Source: Nocardioides alkalitolerans DSM 16699 (GTDB lineage: Bacteria; Actinomycetota; Actinomycetes; Propionibacteriales; Nocardioidaceae). Taken from it: 64,000 bases of DNA. Position 1 is the first letter of the stretch. Each line of letters opens with the position of its first letter. Shown here piece after piece: positions 8,079 through 15,644 of the stretch. A program made the position numbers and the translations under genes. Location of the stretch: assembly GCF_000426525.1 (NCBI RefSeq), contig NZ_AUFN01000015.1, positions 1 to 64,000 on the forward strand. Direction: 5' to 3'. The notes under the pieces are model-generated. The model made no database searches and was not told where the DNA came from. It saw only the letters and a list, made by a program, of their open reading frames with translations.

Positions 8079-9018
8079 AGTCGCCTACACCTCTGAAAAG
8101 ATCCGACTCGGCGAACTGGGACACCTCGTAGAGGCAAACTCGTGACTGGCCAGATGTGCGCCGACTTTTCCGAATGGGGTGGTCGTACACAATCTCAGCC
8201 CGGCCTGGACGAGCGATGGCATATAGAACAGCCCCAAGACCATGCGGTTTTGTGCCCACAGGTGCAACGCGCAGAAACGCATTATCAAAGTGCATTTGAA
8301 TCTTCACAAGTTCATGAAATAGATCGAAAGGGCAGTTCGCTTTGGCGAACTGAATTCGGGAATAGTGACCGTCCTGCTCTAGAGTGAGTCGCCCACTTAA
8401 CAGCGCCTGGGTTGTGTACTCGGGTCGGAAGCCTGGGGCACCAACCACTGGGACCACTCGCTCGCTCGCGGGTTCGGCGCTTTCGAGAACATGCGCGAGA
8501 CGCGCACCCTCGAACCCTAGAAGCGGGACGAAAACGCTGTCGGCCGGAGCTCGCAGGCGGAGATTAGCCAGTCCTGGAAGAGGTGCAATTCCAGCAATGC
8601 TCTCCGACAGGTCGTAGATCATTCCCCGGGTGGGGTTTGCGCTTCTCCTGTAGTCGAGAGGTTCGCGGTATATAACTCGAGTCACGCCACCTAGTTCCAA
8701 GGACGCCTGAAGTAGAGGAGCCCAAGTCGAATAGGTCATCCCGGTTATATCAATATATACCACCGGCCTACCATCGAGGGCCGATTTCAACCCCCCTCGG
8801 TCGCGGAGGGAGATGGAGATTCCAGCGAGCTCAATGGCTTCCTCACCCGCCTCGAAAATCTGCACGAAATGCGTGTCGATTTGCAAGGCAACCCATGAAT
8901 CTTGAAGGAGGCTACGCTCCTCTGGGCCGTGACTGTGAAGGTAAAGTGAGTCAGGAGGGCAAATAAGGTCCTCAGGCGCTAACTCGGTTGTGAGGAGGGG
9001 CTCGTTCAAAAGCCTCAT
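8071..9018 (-). CDS. Unknown Rossmann-like island protein with GTKPHGLG motif
   Basis: 315 aa, no family I can name. It has two alternating strand/helix blocks. The first contains VVYIDITGMTYSTWAPLL (residues 86-103) and RVIYREPLDY. The second contains VPLLGFEGARL (164-174), VVGAPGFRPEY (191-201), the cysteine-containing NCPFDLFHEL (228-237), VAPVGTKPHGLGAVLYAI (251-268) and IVYDHPIRKSRRTSG. The GTKPHGLG loop after a strand is reminiscent of the GGTK loop of CARF-like Rossmann sensors, so a nucleotide-binding role is possible, at low confidence. Its start shares ATGA with the ATPase stop and its stop overlaps the methyltransferase start, so it is a fixed operon member. Confidence 0.7.
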   Translation of the reverse strand: MRLLNEPLLTTELAPEDLICPPDSLYLHSHGPEERSLLQDSWVALQIDTHFVQIFEAGEEAIELAGISISLRDRGGLKSALDGRPVVYIDITGMTYSTWAPLLQASLELGGVTRVIYREPLDYRRSANPTRGMIYDLSESIAGIAPLPGLANLRLRAPADSVFVPLLGFEGARLAHVLESAEPASERVVPVVGAPGFRPEYTTQALLSGRLTLEQDGHYSRIQFAKANCPFDLFHELVKIQMHFDNAFLRVAPVGTKPHGLGAVLYAIARPGRAEIVYDHPIRKSRRTSGQSRVCLYEVSQFAESDLFRGVGDYA

Positions 9019-10901
9019 CCGAAGTACTCCTGAAAAAGCGACATCTGTTCTGGAAGTTCCTCGGGCATCGCCCTACTGCTGCGCTCCAATACTCCTAAGA
9101 TCGCTGGTCGCGGCGTTCGAACTAGTGAGTAAACGTCCTTTGACGAGATCTCCATACGCCGTTTACTGCGGTAACTGAAGACAAAGAAGGGTGCGAAAAT
9201 GGGGTGCAACTGATAGTTATAATCTTTCGTCTCGCCCGAAGAGGCTGCCATCTTGTCGCCAGGAAACCTACGAACAGCGAGATGCATAACCGCCGCATTA
9301 AGCACATCCTCCGCGAAACTATCGTAAGGCTCTCCCTGACCTGCCTGCACTCGGAACTGGGAAACCTCAGGAGTATGCCCCTCGGGGTCGGCAGCCATCA
9401 CTTGGAATACGCGACCTAGACTTAAAACAAGCCGCGTAAGATCCGCACCCTGCGCGGAGAGCCCTTGAAGTTGCTCGACCAAGCGCCGCCCCACGGCCTG
9501 GGCGGCACCCGTTTGTGTCTGAACCGTCACGGGAGTATTGAGGGATCGCTTATCGGTCAAGTGTTCCTGCAATGCTTCGTTTATCAGCTGAAGCAGGAAG
9601 CGAATGTTGCCGTCAGCTAGTAACACGTACGTACTCCAACCGGCGTAGTATTTACTAATCCCGCGGCGCCCCCGTCGGAGCGTATAGAGAGCAGCGTGCT
9701 GGTAGTTATTCATACGGTTTGCCCACTGCGCTGGCTCAGCTACCGCCGAACGAAGTACGGTGAGCTCATCGGAGCGCTGTGAGCGGGCCCAGTACTCGAC
9801 CATGTAGGCCGAAAGAGGCGACATCCGATCGAGCGCGTTCAACTCAGCATCCACTGCGCCCGCGTCGGACAGACGTCCACGCAATGCAAGTTGTTTACTT
9901 GAAGCTCCCAACAATTCTGCTTCCGCTTCTTCCGACAAAGAGGGCAGGAGCGCCTCCATGCTTTGGATCTCACCCAGGTCATCTGCAATCCGGGCCAAGC
10001 GCCCAGTGCAGACTGCCTTCGCAAACTCGGCGAAATCTTCGTCTTTGAGGCGTTCTGCAATGTCGATCAGCGCATAATCGGCCGGTTCAACTAGGACTTC
10101 GTCGGGATTAGTGGTAGTGCGTTCGCGATGACCAGTCGCTTTCATTCCGATTTTGAACGTGTACCCTTCATCGCCAGCATGTTTGATAAGAGTATTGAAT
10201 ACTCGTTGCTGGTAGTCTTCGAAATTTTCGTATTCGTCAACAAGATAGAAAACCGGCTTTCCAATTAGGCGAGAGTCGGCGTTTAAGGACCTTGTCAAGT
10301 AAGTGACGGGGCGCGCAAGGATGCTGACCTTGGGCTTCTCCGAGGAGCCGATGTTGTTTATAGCAGCTTCGAAGTCGATTAAGGCATCATCTAGACTGGC
10401 CGCCAAAAGTCTGAGATCTCCGGAGACTGGCTTGATTAGCAAGGCACGGCAACAGCGATCGAGTTCGACTGTGTCCAATTTTATCGACTCTTGGTTCGAT
10501 TCGTCGACCCAAATGAGAAATTCGACAACCAACTGAACCAAGACGATGTTGAGGTAGTGGGCGAAGTATCTTGACCATTCCTCCTCGGTCATGGTGGCGC
10601 CTCGAAAGGCGCGTACGGTATTTGTATCGATCCGCCAGTAGACCCCGACGTGGGTCCAGTCGGACATGCTGGCGTCAGACAGGCGGCTGAGTCCCTCGTA
10701 GGACAGTCCACGCAGCGCCGTCGTCTTTCCGGTTCCCCGCCCCCCGACCAACAAACACGGACGCCGCGTCAACAATTCTGGCCAATAGGTGGGCTTCGCA
10801 AACAACTCGTAGATGTCTGCGCGAAAGTACTCTGCGCGCATGCCGCCGAACACTTCATTGAGTCGCTGCGCCCGCACTGCAGCACTTCCGTCGGTCTTCA
10901 T
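9015..10901 (-). CDS. ORC/CDC6-like AAA+ ATPase of the island operon
   Basis: 628-aa P-loop ATPase. Walker A is GGRGTGKTT at residues 53-61; Walker B is VFYLVDEYENF with Asp222-Glu223; a following FKIGMKATGHR fits a sensor strand. The N-terminus (FGGMRAEYFRADIYELF) and overall layout match proteins described as ORC-CDC6-family AAA ATPases of defence islands. The C-terminal 300 residues are helical and carry no recognised nuclease motif. The ATG at 10901 overlaps the PRTase stop (ATGA, 10898-10901); an earlier ATG at 10943 lies inside that gene and is less likely. The stop overlaps the next start by the same 4-base junction. Likely the motor or switch of the system. Confidence 0.85.
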   Translation of the reverse strand: MKTDGSAAVRAQRLNEVFGGMRAEYFRADIYELFAKPTYWPELLTRRPCLLVGGRGTGKTTALRGLSYEGLSRLSDASMSDWTHVGVYWRIDTNTVRAFRGATMTEEEWSRYFAHYLNIVLVQLVVEFLIWVDESNQESIKLDTVELDRCCRALLIKPVSGDLRLLAASLDDALIDFEAAINNIGSSEKPKVSILARPVTYLTRSLNADSRLIGKPVFYLVDEYENFEDYQQRVFNTLIKHAGDEGYTFKIGMKATGHRERTTTNPDEVLVEPADYALIDIAERLKDEDFAEFAKAVCTGRLARIADDLGEIQSMEALLPSLSEEAEAELLGASSKQLALRGRLSDAGAVDAELNALDRMSPLSAYMVEYWARSQRSDELTVLRSAVAEPAQWANRMNNYQHAALYTLRRGRRGISKYYAGWSTYVLLADGNIRFLLQLINEALQEHLTDKRSLNTPVTVQTQTGAAQAVGRRLVEQLQGLSAQGADLTRLVLSLGRVFQVMAADPEGHTPEVSQFRVQAGQGEPYDSFAEDVLNAAVMHLAVRRFPGDKMAASSGETKDYNYQLHPIFAPFFVFSYRSKRRMEISSKDVYSLVRTPRPAILGVLERSSRAMPEELPEQMSLFQEYFG

Positions 10902-11788
10902 GACCGCCTCAGAAGTGAATTCCAGGTGGGCGTATCCGCCCATAGAATGGGCAAGGTGGCATCAGGGACGGAGTGCTCAAATGCGATAGCCAGGGCCAAA
11001 TCATGCCACCCGAGTTCCATTGTCGGATTGATACTTGCTTGCGTGCTGCACCGAGCCACGAAGTCTCGAGCCCCAGCCTGAAGTTCATCGGGAAAAACAA
11101 CCGTATCGGGGTGAACGGCCGAGTAATTGTCCGCCAGGAGGTGCGCAGTTCGAAGATGGGCCAAAGTGCAGTGAGCCTCGATTCGAGTAAAAGCGTACGC
11201 GGTGGCAACGGCCGGAATATAGAAGGCCTCGACTGGCGAAATCTTAGCAATCTCTTCGAAGGATGTATGGGAGCCGTCCGGCATTGAATAGAACCGTGTC
11301 CAGGTTTTTATGAACTGGTCACCCGATCCTGCAAAATCGTCGACCATTACAATCGGTCGGCGCTCACCTCGGTACAGCCGCTCCAAGACCTCTTCGGGGT
11401 ACATGAACCGAACTTCGTCGATTCCGAGTTCCTGCCGCGCCAGGCGAGCAAAAGTGTGACCAGAGTCGGTCGGGTTTGGTCTCTCGCCAGTCGGGAAAGT
11501 CACAAGGCAGTCTGCGACGAATGCGCTCCACACCGATTTCCGCTCCGCGTAAGTGGACAGGCCAGCAGCTACCTCGCTCGAGAGAGAGTGAAAAAGCGAG
11601 GTGCACAACTTTGTGGTCTGCTCCATGCTGAAGTAGACCAAAGACTCGAGCAGCGACGCCGCGTGATCGACGTCTTCGGCGTTAAAGCCGTTCAGCCAGC
11701 GCTCTGGGTTGGCGCGTGCAGGAATCTTGGGCCAATGGCCAATCGCGCTGAGGTACTGCTTACTAGCGAGCACTTCGTCCTTCGTCAT
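10898..11788 (-). CDS. Phosphoribosyltransferase-like protein (PRTase-CE type), first island operon gene
   Basis: 296 aa from the ATG at 11788, chosen because AGAGGAG stands 4 bases upstream; frame continues to 11920 without a comparable site. A helical N-terminal region (1-110) precedes the type I PRTase signature VMVDDFAGSGDQF at 147-159, hydrophobic strand plus DD and a glycine/serine loop for the ribose phosphate of PRPP. The canonical loop threonine is missing and the loop is GSGDQ, as in PRTase-like proteins of conflict systems. It is followed by AFYIPAVATAYAF and a C-terminal region with FPDELQAGARDFV. Substrate is unknown: it might make or sense a nucleotide, or be a catalytically dead binding domain. 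It is translationally coupled to the ATPase. Confidence 0.75.
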   Translation of the reverse strand: MTKDEVLASKQYLSAIGHWPKIPARANPERWLNGFNAEDVDHAASLLESLVYFSMEQTTKLCTSLFHSLSSEVAAGLSTYAERKSVWSAFVADCLVTFPTGERPNPTDSGHTFARLARQELGIDEVRFMYPEEVLERLYRGERRPIVMVDDFAGSGDQFIKTWTRFYSMPDGSHTSFEEIAKISPVEAFYIPAVATAYAFTRIEAHCTLAHLRTAHLLADNYSAVHPDTVVFPDELQAGARDFVARCSTQASINPTMELGWHDLALAIAFEHSVPDATLPILWADTPTWNSLLRRS

Positions 11789-12051
11789 CCCACTCCTCTG
11801 CAGAACTCGTAGCAGGACCCTACTTGGTTGCGTGGTTCTTGAGCCTGGCAAATCTGCGTTTCGAGGTCGTGGACAACGCAGGCGGAGCTGTGACTCGCAC
11901 CGAGGACCGCGCAGGGTCAAACTAGGTCGACGATCCGATCCCCGCTAGACGGACCGGCCCGCGTCCCAGCGGCCTGGATTGACAGCGACATCCCCAGCGA
12001 ACCCAATCACCGAATCCAGAGCCCATCCCTGACCCGCCCCGCCTCCGCGTC

Positions 12052-12957
12052 TCAATCAGATGAGGGAGCGCTCAACTCCCCCAGCCCCTCAACCATCATC
12101 ACCACCCGGTCACCCACCTCCACCGGCGCCGGCACCTGCTCCCCGCGCCTCCCCCACAGCTCCGCCAAGCACCCGCCGCCGCCCGTCGTGCCGGAGGCAA
12201 GCAGGTCGCCCGCCAGCACCACGGAGTCCCTCGAGGCGTAGGCGATCATCTGCGCGAAGGTCCAGTGCATGTTGCTGAGGCGGTCGTGGCCGATGAGCTC
12301 GTCGTTGACGTAGGCGCGGCAGTCGAGGTCGAGGAAGCCGCCAGCGTCGTGGAAGGGCTCCAGCTCGTCGGCCGTCACGATCCACGGGCCGATCGAGGTC
12401 GCGAAGTCCTTCCCCTTGGCCGGGCCCAGCCCGATGGTCATCTCTCGGGCCTGCAGGTCGCGCGCCGACCAGTCGTTGACGATCGTGTAGCCGAAGATCG
12501 CGTCCTTCGCCTCGACCTCGGTGAGGTCCGAGCCCGTGCGGCCGAGCACGGCGCCGACCTCCAGCTCGAAGTCCAGGGCGCGCGAGGAGCGGGGGGCGCG
12601 GATCGGCTCCCCCGGTCCGTAGAGCGCGTGCGGGTTCGTGAAGTAGAAGTGGGGGTTGTCGTACCAGGCCTCCGGCACGCCCTCCTTGCCGTCGACGCTC
12701 TTGCGCACCCCCTCCACGTGGCTCTCGAACGTCACGAAGTCGCGGACGCTCGGCGGCCGGTAGGGCAGCGTCAGGGTCACCGACGCGAGCGGGACGCCGG
12801 GGCCGCGGAGCGCCGTACGCCCCGTCTCGAGCGCACGGTCGAGACCACCCGCCACGACCTCGCCGACCGAGAGGCCGTCGGGCAGGGCGAAGACGGTGTC
12901 GCCGTCGACCACGACGCCGCGCACGGCGTCGCCGTCGCGGACGGAGGCGAGCTTCAT
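12052..12957 (-). CDS. Fumarylacetoacetate hydrolase-family protein 1
   Basis: 301 aa FAH-fold enzyme, probably a Mg/Mn-dependent C-C hydrolase, isomerase or decarboxylase acting on the ring-fission product of the neighbouring dioxygenase. Visible: DFVTFESHVEGVRKS as the substrate-loop His region, metal-ligand segment LDFELEVGAVLGR (Glu), and NDWSARDLQAREMTIGLGPAKGKDF (Asp, Lys; residues of the active site). C-terminal GDLLASGTTGGGG closes the fold. The start shares ATGA with the upstream SDR stop (12954-12957). It is paralogous to the FAH gene at 17509, with which it shares most motifs. Confidence 0.88.
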   Translation of the reverse strand: MKLASVRDGDAVRGVVVDGDTVFALPDGLSVGEVVAGGLDRALETGRTALRGPGVPLASVTLTLPYRPPSVRDFVTFESHVEGVRKSVDGKEGVPEAWYDNPHFYFTNPHALYGPGEPIRAPRSSRALDFELEVGAVLGRTGSDLTEVEAKDAIFGYTIVNDWSARDLQAREMTIGLGPAKGKDFATSIGPWIVTADELEPFHDAGGFLDLDCRAYVNDELIGHDRLSNMHWTFAQMIAYASRDSVVLAGDLLASGTTGGGGCLAELWGRRGEQVPAPVEVGDRVVMMVEGLGELSAPSSD

Positions 12958-13745
12958 CGGGGTCCTTCGGGGGTGGTGGGGCGGGTCGCGTCCGCGATGC
13001 CCTTGTGGGAGACGTGGGCGGTGAGCCCGCCGTCGATGACGAGCTCGGCGCCGTTGTAGTAGGCGCTGTCGTCGGAGAGCAGGAAGACGATCGTCGGCGC
13101 GATGTCGGCGGGCAGGCCGATGCGGCCCAGGGGGATCTCCGCCAGCGCCGCGTCATGAAACGCCGGCGAGGCCGACGCCATGAGCGGGGTGTCGACGAGC
13201 CCGGGCATCACCGCGTTGACGCGGATGCCGCGTGCGCCGAGCTCGAGCGACGCCGTCCGCGTCAGGCCCCGCAGGGCCCACTTGCTCGAGGTGTACGCCG
13301 CCGCCGCGTGCCCCGCCATCGCCGCGACCGAGCAGATGTTGACGATCGAAGCGCCCGGGCCCATCAGCGGCACCAGCGCCTGGATGCCCAGCATCGGGCC
13401 GGTGACGTTGATGGCGAACGTCCGCTCCCAGGCGTCCAGCGACACGTGGGGCAGGCGCTCGCGCGCCGCGACGCCGGCGTTGTTGACCAGGCCGTGCACC
13501 GCGCCGTACCGCTCCCCCAGCTCGGCCGCCAGCGCCTCCCAGCCGGGGGCGGAGCGTACGTCGAGCGAGCGGTAGGCGACGTCGAGACCGTCGGCGGTGA
13601 GCGTCTTGGCGAGGGTGGTGCCGTCCTCGTCGAGCACGTCGGTCGCGACCACCGTCGCTCCCTCGCGGGCCAGGGCCTCGACCTCCGCCGCGCCCTGGCC
13701 CCGCGCCGCACCGGTGACGACGACGACCTTGTTGTCGAGCTTCAT
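12954..13745 (-). CDS. SDR-family oxidoreductase 1
   Basis: 263 aa NAD(P)-dependent dehydrogenase from the second of two ATGs (13751 and 13745); GAAAG is better spaced for 13745. Cofactor motif VVTGAARGQGAAEV, NNAG in LVNNAGVAA, and the catalytic YTSSK with its upstream serine in NICSVAAM are all present, so this is an intact classical SDR. C-terminal ELVIDGGLTA is typical. Located between the dioxygenase and FAH genes, it likely oxidises or reduces an alcohol or ketone intermediate of the aromatic pathway. Substrate not predictable. Confidence 0.9.
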   Translation of the reverse strand: MKLDNKVVVVTGAARGQGAAEVEALAREGATVVATDVLDEDGTTLAKTLTADGLDVAYRSLDVRSAPGWEALAAELGERYGAVHGLVNNAGVAARERLPHVSLDAWERTFAINVTGPMLGIQALVPLMGPGASIVNICSVAAMAGHAAAAYTSSKWALRGLTRTASLELGARGIRVNAVMPGLVDTPLMASASPAFHDAALAEIPLGRIGLPADIAPTIVFLLSDDSAYYNGAELVIDGGLTAHVSHKGIADATRPTTPEGPR

Positions 13746-13771
13746 CTGCATCGCTTTCGTGAGCGGGGGGT

Positions 13772-13810
13772 GTGGTTTCGAGACGGTTGCTGCGCAACCT
13801 CCTCAACCAC
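13772..13810. repeat. Palindromic hairpin repeat, copy 1
   Basis: Begins GTGGTTTCGAGACGGTTGCT and ends CTCCTCAACCAC. The inner stem is GGTTGC/GCAACC around a TGC loop, the outer stem GTGGT/ACCAC. It lies between the dioxygenase stop and the SDR start. A partial tail (CGCCTCAACCACCG) follows at 13821-13834. Copies 2 and 3 are at 14822 and 15661. Confidence 0.8.
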
Positions 13811-13839
13811 CGGGGATGCGCGCCTCAACCACCGACCAG

Positions 13840-14784
13840 TCAGACCGGGGGCGCGACGAAGACGCCGCGGTCGGGGTCGTTGAAGGAGTCGCGGGCGATG
13901 ATCTCGCTCATCGGGTCGGAGGTGCCCCACTGGTCCTGCGTCATCGGGTCGGCGATGTCGTAGACGCTGGGGTGCCACTGGTCGGTCTCGATCTTCTCGA
14001 GCTCGGTCGTGTACTCCATCGTGTTGCCGCTCGGGTCGAGGAAGTAGCTGAAGGTGTTGTTGCCGGCGTTGTGGCGACCCGGGCCCCAGATCTTCTTCAC
14101 GCCCGCGCGCATGACGCGGCCGGTGCCCCGCATGTACTCGTCCAGGCCGCGCATCTCGAACGACACGTGGTGCACCGACGTGTGCGGGCCGCGGGCGATC
14201 GCCAGGCTGTGGTGCCAGTCGTTGCACCGCATGAAGTGCATCATCTCGCCCATGTGCTCGCCCCAGAGCGTGTCCGAGAGCTTGAAGCCGAGCACGTTCG
14301 AGTAGAAGTCGCGGGTGCGGTTCGGGTCGTTCGAGTTCATCACCGCGTGCGAGATGCGCACCGGGATGGCCTCGCCCTCCTCGATCGCGCGGTGCTGGCG
14401 GGTCTCGACGTCGCTGGAGATCTCGATCGTGCGGCCGTCGATGTCGAAGAAGCGGAAGCCGTAGCCGCCGCCCGCCGTCTGCAGCGCGCCCGGCTCCGTG
14501 ACCAGCTGGACGCCCTGGGTGCCCAGCTTCTGCGCCAGCGCGTCGACCGCGGCGGCGTCGGTGGCGCCGAAGGAGATGAGGTCGAGGCGCTTGTCGCCCT
14601 CGCGCAGCCGGATGACGTACTGCTCCGGCGAGCCCTCGGTGCCGAGGTAGGAGACGTTGCCGTCCTTGCCCGTCTCGGTGAGGCCCCAGGTGTCCTTGTA
14701 GAAGGTGCGCTGGGTCTCGAAGTCGGGCACCGCCAGGTCGACGTGCCGCAGGTGCGTGATGCCGTGCTCGTTCAGGTGGCTCAT
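13840..14784 (-). CDS. Type I extradiol ring-cleavage dioxygenase (catechol 2,3-dioxygenase-like)
   Basis: 314 aa, two VOC/glyoxalase domains, the length and layout of BphC/catechol 2,3-dioxygenases. The N-terminal domain starts HLRHVDLAVPDF; the catalytic C-terminal domain carries the 2-His-1-carboxylate Fe(II) site: His146 in ISHAVMN, His205/206 in VHHVSFEM and Glu257 in NTMEYTTEL. It opens a catecholic ring next to the hydroxyls using O2. The ATG at 14784 is chosen because homology begins there; the open frame upstream lies in the SDR2 gene and a repeat. It sits between two SDR genes in the catabolic cluster, flanked on both sides by hairpin repeats. Confidence 0.92.
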   Translation of the reverse strand: MSHLNEHGITHLRHVDLAVPDFETQRTFYKDTWGLTETGKDGNVSYLGTEGSPEQYVIRLREGDKRLDLISFGATDAAAVDALAQKLGTQGVQLVTEPGALQTAGGGYGFRFFDIDGRTIEISSDVETRQHRAIEEGEAIPVRISHAVMNSNDPNRTRDFYSNVLGFKLSDTLWGEHMGEMMHFMRCNDWHHSLAIARGPHTSVHHVSFEMRGLDEYMRGTGRVMRAGVKKIWGPGRHNAGNNTFSYFLDPSGNTMEYTTELEKIETDQWHPSVYDIADPMTQDQWGTSDPMSEIIARDSFNDPDRGVFVAPPV

Positions 14785-14821
14785 GACGGGGTTCTCTCTG
14801 TGGGAGTTCTGGAATGGGGCG

Positions 14822-14862
14822 GTGGGTTTCGAGACGGTCGCTGCGCGACCTCCTCGACCACC
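14822..14862. repeat. Palindromic hairpin repeat, copy 2
   Basis: Same element as at 13772: begins GTGGGTTTCGAGACGGTCGC, inner stem GGTCGC-TGC-GCGACC, ends CTCCTCGACCACC. It lies between the start of the dioxygenase gene and the stop of SDR2. The stem differences from copy 1 are compensatory (GGTTGC/GCAACC versus GGTCGC/GCGACC), which suggests that folding is conserved. Confidence 0.8.
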
Positions 14863-14870
14863 GAGACGGA

Positions 14871-15644
14871 TCAGCCGAGCACCGACGCGCCGCCGTCGAC
14901 GACGAGGTTCGCGCCGCTGATCCAGCTCGACTCGTCGGAGGCGAGGAAGAGGGCGGCGGAGACGACGTCGGCGGCCTGGCCGTGGCGGCCGAGCGGGATG
15001 CGGTCGAGCACGACCCGGCGCATCCGCTCCGGCGGGTCGGCCAGGAGCGGCGCGGTGTTGGGGGTCTCGGTCATGCCGGGGCTGACCACGTTGGCGCGGA
15101 TGCCGTGCGGCCCGCCCTCCACGACCAGCTGCAGCGTCAGCGCGATCACGCCGCCCTTCGCGGCGCTGTGGGCGTTCTGCGGCATGAACTCGACGCCCCG
15201 CATGCCGGCGATGGAGCCGACGTTGACGATCGAGCCCCCGCCGTACGCCTTCAGGTGCGGCCACGCCGCCCGCACCGTGTAGAAGACGAGGTCGAGCTCG
15301 TTGCGCATCGTGAAGTCCCAGCCCTCGACGCCCAGCTCCTCGATCGAGCCGAACCGCTGCGTCGAGGCGTTGTTGTAGAGCACGTCGATGCCGTCGTACG
15401 TCGCGACCGCGGCGTCCACCCAGGCGCGGGCAGCCTCGGGGTCACCGAGGTCGACACCGCCCATGACGGTGATCTCGCCGCCTGCGGCGCGCACCGCCTT
15501 CTCGGTGAGGGCCGCGCGCTCGGCGTCGAGGTCGCAGCCGACGACCCTCGCGCCCTCGGCCGCGAACCGGTGCGCCGCCGCGACGCCCATGCCGCCGCCG
15601 ACGCCCGTGATGAGGGCGATCTTGCCGGCGAGACGCCCGGTCAT
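14871..15644 (-). CDS. SDR-family oxidoreductase 2 with His in place of catalytic Tyr
   Basis: 257 aa SDR with intact cofactor motif ALITGVGGGMGVAAA, a YNNAS variant of NNAG, serine in NVGSIAG, and C-terminal NLVVDGGAS. At the YxxxK position the sequence reads AHSAAKGG, so the usual tyrosine is histidine while the lysine is kept. Such a change may alter or abolish classical dehydrogenase chemistry, or mark a subfamily. The start overlaps the VOC stop by ATGA (15641-15644). It probably works in the ring-cleavage pathway. Confidence 0.88.
   Translation of the reverse strand: MTGRLAGKIALITGVGGGMGVAAAHRFAAEGARVVGCDLDAERAALTEKAVRAAGGEITVMGGVDLGDPEAARAWVDAAVATYDGIDVLYNNASTQRFGSIEELGVEGWDFTMRNELDLVFYTVRAAWPHLKAYGGGSIVNVGSIAGMRGVEFMPQNAHSAAKGGVIALTLQLVVEGGPHGIRANVVSPGMTETPNTAPLLADPPERMRRVVLDRIPLGRHGQAADVVSAALFLASDESSWISGANLVVDGGASVLG

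Larger units (their letters stand above)
4889..12051. other. Foreign genomic island carrying a candidate defence operon
   Basis: Between the hydrolase ending at 4867/4888 and the catabolic cluster at 12052 the DNA has clearly lower GC, A/T-ending codons and longer intergenic spaces than either flank. Six minus-strand genes are supported within it. No integrase, transposase, tRNA or obvious flanking direct repeat is visible, so the mode of entry is unknown. The intervals 4889-5121, 5542-5717 and 11789-12051 hold no gene I can support. Confidence 0.75.

Noticed and set aside
5718..11788. Known BREX, DISARM or Qat system
   Set aside because: No PglZ/BrxC, DrmA/B helicase or QueC-like/TatD-like protein is present; gene content does not fit.
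4889..12051. Prophage or integrative element
   Set aside because: No integrase, capsid, relaxase or attachment repeat found in the island or at its edges.
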